This document shows, piece after piece, positions 1-4,653 of a stretch of DNA of 9,662 bases (its first letter is position 1; every line of letters starts with the position of its first letter). The notes under the pieces are model-generated. The model was not told where the DNA came from and made no database searches. It worked only from the letters and a program-made list of their open reading frames with translations. The DNA comes from an uncultured Lachnospiraceae bacterium (GTDB lineage: Bacteria > Bacillota > Clostridia > Lachnospirales > Lachnospiraceae). The stretch covers positions 1-9,662 of the forward strand of contig CAJUSO010000081.1 of the NCBI GenBank assembly GCA_910588965.1. Reading direction: 5' to 3'. Position numbers and translations under genes: made by a program.

Positions 1-1631
1 TCTGCGATGGCCTTGGACATGACCTCATCCATAATGTACAGCCTGGCCTCCTTGGTCCTGCGGATTGCCTCTTCCACAATCGGGCGGGTCAGGCCATGGA
101 TTTTGATATCCATCTGGATTGCAGTAATCCCTTCATGGGTCCCTGTCACCTTAAAGTCCATATCGCCAAAAAAGTCTTCCAGGCCCTGGATATCCGTCAG
201 CACCAGGTAATCGTCATCTGTATCCCCAGTCACAAGGCCGCAGGAAATGCCGGCCACCATTTTCTTAATGGGCACGCCTGCCGCCATCAAAGCCATACAG
301 GAGGCGCAGGTGGACGCCATGGAAGTGGAGCCGTTGGACTCGAAAGTCTCGGACACCGCCCGGATGGCATAAGGGAATTCCTCCTCACTGGGAAGCACTG
401 GGATCAAAGCCCGCTCTGCCAAGGCGCCATGGCCGATTTCACGCCGCCCCGGCCCCCTGCTGGGCTTTGTCTCCCCTACGGAATAAGAGGGGAAATTATA
501 ATGGTGCATATAGCGCTTGTTCACTTCATTCTCGTCCAGGCCGTCAATCCGCTGTACCTCAGATAAAGGCGCAAGGGTTACTACATCGCAGATCTGGGTC
601 TGCCCACGGGTAAACATGGCGGATCCATGGACCCTTGGGATTAAATCCACTTCTGCTGCCAGCGGGCGGATCTGGCCAACCGCACGGCCGTCCGGGCGCT
701 TATGGTCTTTTAAGATCATCTTGCGGACGGTCTTCTTCTGGTACTGGTAAATGGCCTCGCCCAATACCTCCAGCCATTCTTCCTTCTCAGCGAAGGCCTC
801 CTCCAGTTTCTCTGTAATCTGCTTGATGTTCTCTTCCCGTACCTGCTTCACATCTGTAAAGACAGCCTCTTCCATTTCCTCTGGGGGAACCAGTTCCCTG
901 ATAGCTGCAAACAGTTCCTCAGGCACGGCGCAGCTGGTATATCCATGCTTCGGCTTGCCAACCTCTGCCACGATTCCATTGATAAATGCAATGATAGACT
1001 GGTTGATTTCATGGGCCTTATAAATGGCTTCTATCATCTTGTCCTCTGGAACCTCATTTGCCCCAGCCTCAATCATGATGACCTTCTCGCTGGTGGAAGC
1101 CACTGTCAGGTTCAAATCCCCATTTTTCCACTGTTCCTGGGAGGGGTTCACCACAAATTCCCCGTCTACCATCCCCATCTGGGTGGTGGCGCAAGGCCCT
1201 GCAAATGGGATGTCCGAAATGCTGGTAGCAATGGCAGACCCAATCATGGCTACCAATTCCGGCCTGCACTGGGGGTCTACGCTCATTACCAGGTTATTCA
1301 AGGTTACGTCATTCCGGTAATCCTTGGGGAACAAGGGGCGCATGGGGCGGTCGATGACCCGGGATGTTAGGATTGCATTTTCAGACGCCTTCCCTTCCCG
1401 TTTATTGAAGCCTCCCGGGATTTTGCCCACAGAGTACAATTTTTCTTCATATTCCACGCTCAATGGGAAGAAATCAATCCCTTCCCTGGGCTTGTCCGAC
1501 GCCGTTGCCGTACACAGCACAACGGTGTCCCCATAATGCATAAAAGCGGCTCCGTTCGCCTGGGCTGCTACCCTGCCGATGTCCACCTGCAGCGTGCGCC
1601 CTGCCAATTCCATTGTAAATTGTCTGTACAT
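1..1631 (-). CDS. pnp: Polyribonucleotide nucleotidyltransferase (PNPase), 3' end outside window
   Basis: PNPase degrades RNA 3' to 5' by phosphorolysis, releasing nucleoside diphosphates, and takes part in mRNA turnover in the cytoplasm. The frame is open from ATG at 1631 to the window edge, giving 543 residues of roughly 700. The first RNase PH domain has GGFNKREG in place of the E. coli GSFFRREG loop; this form is usual for Firmicutes. The second RNase PH domain has HGSAMFTRGQTQ and then GLEDFFGDMDFKV, so the residues equivalent to catalytic Asp486, Asp492 and Lys494 are present at exactly those numbers. The C-terminal end of that domain and the expected KH and S1 RNA-binding domains lie outside the window. 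The start is preceded by AGGA with a 7-base spacer. I see no convincing own promoter, so it is probably read from the rpsO promoter through the structured spacer. Identification is secure. Confidence 0.98.
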   Translation of the reverse strand, partial: MYRQFTMELAGRTLQVDIGRVAAQANGAAFMHYGDTVVLCTATASDKPREGIDFFPLSVEYEEKLYSVGKIPGGFNKREGKASENAILTSRVIDRPMRPLFPKDYRNDVTLNNLVMSVDPQCRPELVAMIGSAIATSISDIPFAGPCATTQMGMVDGEFVVNPSQEQWKNGDLNLTVASTSEKVIMIEAGANEVPEDKMIEAIYKAHEINQSIIAFINGIVAEVGKPKHGYTSCAVPEELFAAIRELVPPEEMEEAVFTDVKQVREENIKQITEKLEEAFAEKEEWLEVLGEAIYQYQKKTVRKMILKDHKRPDGRAVGQIRPLAAEVDLIPRVHGSAMFTRGQTQICDVVTLAPLSEVQRIDGLDENEVNKRYMHHYNFPSYSVGETKPSRGPGRREIGHGALAERALIPVLPSEEEFPYAIRAVSETFESNGSTSMASTCASCMALMAAGVPIKKMVAGISCGLVTGDTDDDYLVLTDIQGLEDFFGDMDFKVTGTHEGITAIQMDIKIHGLTRPIVEEAIRRTKEARLYIMDEVMSKAIA

Positions 1632-1661
1632 ATCGTTTTCCTGCTACCTTCTATTATAATT

Positions 1662-1680
1662 GCAGCGCCCCAGCGCCTGC
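1662..1680 (-). promoter_or_regulatory. Hairpin next to the pnp ribosome binding site
   Basis: On the minus strand GCAG(G)CGC and GCGCTGC pair over 7 bp with one bulged G and a TGGG loop. It ends 19 bases before the AGGA of pnp and has no T-run, so it is not a terminator. It may shape access to the pnp start or protect the processed 5' end; that role is inferred only from its position. Confidence 0.4.
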
Positions 1681-1813
1681 CGCCGGATACCCTACAGGCC
1701 TGCCGGGGGATTGCCTATCATATGGTTCCCTCTTTCGGTAGCTCTCCTTTCCAAAAAATAATGATCAACAATTCCCTCTCCATCCCCTATGGGCAAATGC
1801 CCCACAATTCCCA

Positions 1814-1893
1814 GGCAGAAGATGCCGAAACTACTGAGCCAGGCACAAAAAACCTTTATGCGCAGCTCAGTGGTCTCGGAACCTTTCCCTGCC
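1814..1893 (-). promoter_or_regulatory. Long imperfect hairpin in the rpsO-pnp spacer, candidate RNase III processing site
   Basis: The core pairs CCGAGACCACTGAGC (1879-1865) with GCTCAGTAGTTTCGG (1839-1825): 15 positions with one G-U wobble and one C-A mismatch. The stem continues outward through one mismatch and five more pairs (AAGGT with ATCTT, one wobble), a 3-base bulge, and GGCAG (1893-1889) with CTGCC (1818-1814). Inside, GCGCA and TGTGC can add five more pairs. The RNA would form a rod of about 25-30 bp, roughly 180 nt upstream of the pnp start. Known for E. coli: a long stem-loop in the same place is cut by RNase III and then used by PNPase to destabilise its own mRNA. Function here is inferred from position and shape. 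Confidence 0.65.
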
Positions 1894-1963
1894 GCAAAAC
1901 GCCCCCTGTAGGCGCCTGCTCCAGATGCCTGCCATTCCCTGGAAAACATCCTCCCCCCATTCG

Positions 1964-1990
1964 AAAATAGAGCGGAATTACCCGCTCTAT
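1964..1990 (-). terminator. Weak intrinsic terminator or attenuator after rpsO
   Basis: A perfect 9-bp stem, ATAGAGCGG (1990-1982) and CCGCTCTAT (1975-1967), with a 6-base loop begins 15 bases after the rpsO stop. The T-run is only TTTT, counting the last stem base, before CG. This suggests partial termination that lets some transcription reach pnp. Its place matches the t1 terminator between rpsO and pnp in E. coli. Confidence 0.55.
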
Positions 1991-2005
1991 CCTCAAAAAA
2001 AGAAC

Positions 2006-2272
2006 CTACTTCCTGATTCCTAAACGCTCAATCAGGGTACGGTAGCGGTCGATATCTGACTTCTTCAGATAAGCCAGCATGCCGCGCCTCTGCCCTACCA
2101 TCTTCAAAAGCCCGCGCCTGGAATGGTGATCCTTTGGATTCACTTTTAAATGGTCTGTCAGCTCCTGGATCCTGGCTGTCAGAATAGCTACCTGCACCTC
2201 TGGCGACCCAGTGTCATTGGGTGTCCTGCCGTACTCTGCAATAATCGCCTGTTTCTTATCCTTTGCTATCAT
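2006..2272 (-). CDS. rpsO: 30S ribosomal protein S15
   Basis: S15 binds 16S rRNA early in assembly of the 30S platform. The 88-residue product has the usual S15 length and family sequence: GSPEVQVAILTARIQELTDHL in the N-terminal helices, DHHSRRGLLKMVGQRRGMLAYL in the rRNA-contacting centre, and DIDRYRTLIERLGIRK at the end. The ATG follows AGGAGG with a 9-base spacer. The gene has its own upstream promoter and a roughly 150-nt structured leader, and is followed by a weak terminator and then pnp. S15 commonly represses its own translation through leader RNA; whether that happens here is inference. Confidence 0.99.
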   Translation of the reverse strand: MIAKDKKQAIIAEYGRTPNDTGSPEVQVAILTARIQELTDHLKVNPKDHHSRRGLLKMVGQRRGMLAYLKKSDIDRYRTLIERLGIRK

Positions 2273-2431
2273 AAAATAAAACCTCCTGAAAATATAGTAT
2301 AATATAACCGCCCCTCCCCAGCTGCGCCAGGGCCTATGAGATATTAAGCAATGGTCGGAGAATCCGGTTACTGAATACGGGCTGCCTCATAAAACAAATG
2401 CCTGGCAAACGTTTATTTGAACACTTGCCAG
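2273..2431 (-). promoter_or_regulatory. Structured 5' leader of rpsO, candidate S15 autoregulatory RNA
   Basis: From the predicted start site the leader can form several stems. A 5' hairpin of 12 pairs (2431-2402, CTGGCAAGTGTT with AACGTTTGCCAG, loop CAAATA) has two wobbles. TATGAG (2391-2386) pairs with CTCATA (2340-2335), enclosing a small CGGA/TCCG hairpin (2366-2356). CCCTGGC and GCTGGGG (2332-2316) form a 7-bp hairpin with adjacent G-U and G-C pairs in the 5'-GG/CU-3' arrangement used by S15 on 16S rRNA helix 22. An AT-rich segment and AGGAGG (2287-2282) follow. Stems were found by eye; autoregulation is inferred from known S15 leaders in other bacteria. The first hairpin could also act as a poor terminator for read-through from upstream. 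Confidence 0.45.
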
Positions 2432-2436
2432 ACATT

Positions 2437-2465
2437 ATTGTAGCACATGCCATAGTCGTTGTAAA
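2437..2465 (-). promoter_or_regulatory. Sigma-A promoter of rpsO
   Basis: TTTACA (2465-2460) and TACAAT (2442-2437) are separated by exactly 17 bases, and TG stands one base upstream of the -10, making it an extended -10 promoter. Predicted start is near 2430, right at the first leader hairpin. It gives rpsO and pnp transcription independent of the ribF operon. Confidence 0.75.
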
Positions 2466-2546
2466 GAAATTATTTCCCAATTTTCTCTATTTTATTATTT
2501 TCCCGGTAACGCCCGGGCACCGTGCCTATACGCCGTGCGCCGTCCC

Positions 2547-3101
2547 CTACCTCGGCGCTTCGTTCCGTAAAGCCTGTAGGATCATGATATGGTATTCCTC
2601 ATCCTTGATTATCCTAGCCAACACCGCATTGACATAAGGGTCATCCATCATTTTTATGTGCATCCGGTATTGGTTGATTGCCGCCTTCTCCCCTTCGATA
2701 CTGACAGAAATCATTTTCCCGATACAATCCGGAAGGGAGAGGTACTCTGGCGTCCACATCATCCTTTTGCCATTTTGCAGCTTCGCCACATAATCTACGG
2801 TCCCGCCTAACAGGGTAATCAGCTGCCCCAGCTTCTGCAGATGCACCATTTCTGCCATGGCAATCCCCAATATGGCCTTTGCCATAGCGCATTTTTCTAA
2901 GGAAAGCCTGTTTTCTTGATTGACATACTGCGTAAGGGCAGACAGTTCCGATACCTGGCCGCAATAGTCCACGCTGAGCAGGTTCGCATATGCCTGGTTC
3001 CTCCCCTTGGCCCGGATTGCAGGATAAGGCAAATCCACCATAACCGGCCTTAAGCCCATAAAATTACAATTGTCCTCCAAACAGTTACATGTACCATCCA
3101 T
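2547..3101 (-). CDS. Ferritin-like di-metal domain protein
   Basis: This 184-residue protein looks like a ferritin-like four-helix bundle that would hold a di-iron or di-manganese centre. Candidate ligands fall in the expected order: Glu52 in helix A (SELSALTQY), Glu84-x-x-His87 in helix B (AEMVHLQ), Glu136 or Glu138 in helix C, and Glu168-x-x-His171 in helix D (DEEYH). The two ExxH motifs are the main support. The N-terminus before the bundle is unusual, with Cys5, Cys7 and Cys12 in MDGTCNCLEDNC. No signal peptide or membrane segment is seen. The ATG follows AGAAGG with a 9-base spacer. Relatives include rubrerythrin-like, bacterioferritin-like and manganese-catalase/CotJC-type spore coat proteins; I cannot choose among these, so peroxide detoxification, metal handling and spore-coat roles are all open. 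The gene stands alone between two promoters. Confidence 0.7.
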   Translation of the reverse strand: MDGTCNCLEDNCNFMGLRPVMVDLPYPAIRAKGRNQAYANLLSVDYCGQVSELSALTQYVNQENRLSLEKCAMAKAILGIAMAEMVHLQKLGQLITLLGGTVDYVAKLQNGKRMMWTPEYLSLPDCIGKMISVSIEGEKAAINQYRMHIKMMDDPYVNAVLARIIKDEEYHIMILQALRNEAPR

Positions 3102-3135
3102 AACCAGAAACCTTCTTTACTTCTCTCTTATGGAT

Positions 3136-3165
3136 AATATATTACCATTCCCAGAAAAAGTGCAA
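3136..3165 (-). promoter_or_regulatory. Possible promoter of the ferritin-like gene
   Basis: TTGCAC (3165-3160) and TATATT (3141-3136) are 18 bases apart, and the predicted start lies about 25-30 bases before the ATG at 3101. The -35 overlaps the T-run of the terminator-like hairpin just upstream. Alternatives are a sporulation sigma factor or transcription from further upstream through that hairpin. Confidence 0.4.
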
Positions 3166-3189
3166 AAAGAACCCTGCAAAGCAGGATTC
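3164..3189 (-). terminator. Intrinsic terminator (second of two) upstream of the ferritin-like gene
   Basis: GAATCCTGC (3189-3181) and GCAGGGTTC (3177-3169) form a 9-bp stem with one wobble and a TTT loop, followed directly by TTTTT. It lies about 100 bases beyond the terminator of the NlpC/P60 gene. It could be a back-up terminator, the end of a small RNA, or an attenuator for the ferritin-like gene: its 5' arm CCTGC could instead pair with GCAGG just upstream, around 3198-3194. Confidence 0.65.
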
Positions 3190-3259
3190 CACGCCTGCGG
3201 CGGGTTGCTTCCACAACACGGTCCCTTACTGCCGCAGTGCGATCCCCGCGGAGCGTTTC

Positions 3260-3289
3260 TGTTTCATAGGATGCACTTCCTATGAAACA
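3260..3289 (-). repeat. 12-bp perfect inverted repeat
   Basis: TGTTTCATAGGA and TCCTATGAAACA are perfectly complementary around a 6-base spacer; three more A-T pairs follow beyond one mismatch. There is no T-run after it on either strand, so it is not a terminator. It abuts the T-run of the NlpC/P60 terminator. It may be a protein operator or a hairpin at the start of an RNA that ends at the terminator at 3164. Confidence 0.6.
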
Positions 3290-3355
3290 AAAAAACAGGA
3301 AGCACCTTAAGGGCACGGCTTCCCTTAGCCGCTCCCTAAAGTGCCTGGGCTCCTG
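3289..3355 (-). terminator. Intrinsic terminator of the NlpC/P60 gene
   Basis: A long hairpin begins about 20 bases after the stop codon. CAGGA pairs with TCCTG at the base, GCACTTTA-GGG pairs with CCC-T-TAAGGTGC (one bulged base, one wobble), and CGGCT pairs with AGCCG at the top around AAGGGA. TTTTTTT follows directly (3295-3289). This is a strong factor-independent terminator that separates the gene from what follows. Confidence 0.85.
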
Positions 3356-3375
3356 CCAAACCTTCCGAAAGCCCT

Positions 3376-4494
3376 CTATTCGCTAAGATACCTCACCACA
3401 CAGACTGGCGTGCGGTAGAAGGCATTGGAAATCTTAATCCCTGTCCGCTCAGAACTTGCATGCACCACCTGCCCGTCGCCAATGTACATGGCCACGTGGT
3501 TGATGCCGCTCCCATTCCCATAGAAGAACAGATCCCCTGGCTTTGCGTCGGAAGAATTAATCTTGGTGCCGCAGCCTGCCTGGGCGCTGGAGGAGTGGGG
3601 CAGGTAAACCCCATAGTTCTCATAAATCTTCATCGTAAACCCAGAGCAGTCCACCCCATTGGTTAGGCTCTCGCCCCCCCACACATAACGGTTCCCAATA
3701 AACTGGCAGGCGTATTGCACCATATCCACGCGTACGTCCGACACGCCCTGGCCATACTTAATCTCCGACATGGTCATAGCTTTCTGGAGCTGGTCGGACA
3801 ATTCCACATAGTCCTTGGCCACATAGCATTCATCGCCGTCCACTTCCACCTTCAGCCAATCGCCCAGGTCTTCCAGCATATGTAATTCTTCCCCTTCCGC
3901 CATGGTTGTCCAAATGGTGCTCTCCGTGCTGGGCTCTGTCCGTACGTTCAAAGTCATGGTGGCAGACCGGGCCACAATAGACTTCACTTCCTCCGCCCTT
4001 TTGGCAGCGGCTTCCCCTGTCAGCAGGTAATCGGACTTCACATACCCGGTCACATCCCCGGACTGGATCTGATACCAGCCGCCATTCTCAGCCAATATCT
4101 CACAGCCGGCGTCCACCGGCAGTTCCCCTACCAGCTCAAACTCTTCCCCAGCGCCTTCCCGGACATTCAAATGGTTCTCCACATTTGCAATCCCAAGGTT
4201 CGTATAGCCGCAGATTGTCTTAGGCGCCTCTGGCTCAGCTTCCTGTACTGGCGCCTCTGCCTGCGCTTCCCCAGCCTGCCCGTCCCCTCCTGCGTCTGCG
4301 AGGCTTGCGCTGAGTACGGCGGAAATTCCCGCATCATTCAATGTGCCTGCCTCCTGGTTCCCCAGGCTTTCGCTTAACACTGCTGTAATGCCTGCATCTA
4401 CATTCCCTGTAGCGTAAACCGGGACCCGCACTGCCATAAATGCCATAGCCCCTATCATACAAGCTGCCACCATTTTATAAAATCTATTCTTCAT
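3376..4494 (-). CDS. Secreted SH3-SH3-NlpC/P60 peptidoglycan hydrolase
   Basis: A 372-residue exported cell-wall enzyme; NlpC/P60 domains usually cleave the gamma-D-Glu-diamino acid bond in peptidoglycan stem peptides. Residues 1-29 form a signal peptide (MKNRFYK, hydrophobic core, likely cut after VYA). Two 15-residue repeats follow at 31-45 and 52-66, sharing DAGI-[TS]-AVLS-x-SL, then an Ala/Glu/Pro-rich linker to about 92. Two bacterial SH3 domains cover about 95-158 (HLNVREGAG, GYVKSDYL) and 174-231 (LNVRTEPST, CYVAKDYV) and should bind the wall. The NlpC/P60 domain runs from about 252 to 372 with catalytic Cys283 in GVDCSGF, His333 in INHVAMYIG and a third polar residue at His345. GGGAGG stands 6 bases before the ATG. 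It is transcribed alone from a consensus promoter with an adjacent WalR-like box and ends in a strong terminator. Domain calls are firm; the exact bond cleaved and the physiological role are inferred. Confidence 0.92.
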   Translation of the reverse strand: MKNRFYKMVAACMIGAMAFMAVRVPVYATGNVDAGITAVLSESLGNQEAGTLNDAGISAVLSASLADAGGDGQAGEAQAEAPVQEAEPEAPKTICGYTNLGIANVENHLNVREGAGEEFELVGELPVDAGCEILAENGGWYQIQSGDVTGYVKSDYLLTGEAAAKRAEEVKSIVARSATMTLNVRTEPSTESTIWTTMAEGEELHMLEDLGDWLKVEVDGDECYVAKDYVELSDQLQKAMTMSEIKYGQGVSDVRVDMVQYACQFIGNRYVWGGESLTNGVDCSGFTMKIYENYGVYLPHSSSAQAGCGTKINSSDAKPGDLFFYGNGSGINHVAMYIGDGQVVHASSERTGIKISNAFYRTPVCVVRYLSE

Positions 4495-4583
4495 CCTTAA
4501 CCTCCCGGACGTTCCATCCTTATCCTAATTGCCCCATCTAGGCAAACAATACGCCATACAGGCGCACCTGCTTTAACAAAAGC

Positions 4584-4612
4584 ATTATATCAACTGGAAA
4601 TTACATTGTCAA
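4584..4612 (-). promoter_or_regulatory. Consensus sigma-A promoter of the NlpC/P60 gene
   Basis: TTGACA (4612-4607) and TATAAT (4589-4584) match consensus perfectly with a 17-base spacer. The predicted start near 4577 gives a leader of about 80 nt, in which only short stems are visible, such as TTGCC/GGCAA. The nptA-type gene ends about 40 bases upstream with no clear terminator, so some read-through is possible. Confidence 0.9.
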
Positions 4613-4618
4613 GGAGTT

Positions 4619-4635
4619 TGTAATATTTTTGTAAT
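4619..4635 (+). promoter_or_regulatory. WalR/VicR-like direct repeat TGTAAT-N5-TGTAAT
   Basis: On the plus strand TGTAAT (4619-4624) is repeated after 5 bases (4630-4635), an 11-base period. This fits the box of the WalR/VicR (YycF) regulator, TGTWAH-N5-TGTWAH. It sits just upstream of the -35, centred about 50 bases before the predicted start of a cell-wall hydrolase, the typical target class. It points opposite to the gene. Read on the minus strand it is ATTACA-N5-ATTACA, a weaker match to the related PhoP box, which matters because a phosphate transporter gene lies next to it. Confidence 0.6.
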
Positions 4636-4653
4636 ATTTAACGGTGCCTGCCC

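Noticed and set aside
1653..1658. Perfect TATAAT upstream of pnp
   Set aside because: No -35-like sequence lies 16-18 bases upstream (that stretch is GC-rich and in a hairpin) and there is no TGn extension, so I do not call a pnp promoter.
1692..1949. 85-codon minus-strand frame in the rpsO-pnp spacer
   Set aside because: It runs straight through the long hairpin, its ATG directly abuts a G-rich run with no spacer, and the peptide resembles no family I know. The hairpin explains the region better.
1536..1970. 144-codon plus-strand frame overlapping the pnp start and spacer
   Set aside because: Antisense to pnp for part of its length, no binding site or promoter, low-complexity Pro/Cys-rich product typical of a chance frame.
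2502..2517. CCCGG/CCGGG hairpin after the ferritin-like gene as its terminator
   Set aside because: On the coding strand it is followed by an A-rich run rather than T, and the stem is only 5 bp, so no terminator is called for this gene.
3128..3316. 62-codon minus-strand frame between the NlpC/P60 and ferritin-like genes
   Set aside because: Its ATG lies inside the NlpC/P60 terminator hairpin and it spans the dyad and second terminator. The hydrophobic C-terminus comes from T-rich terminator and promoter sequence.
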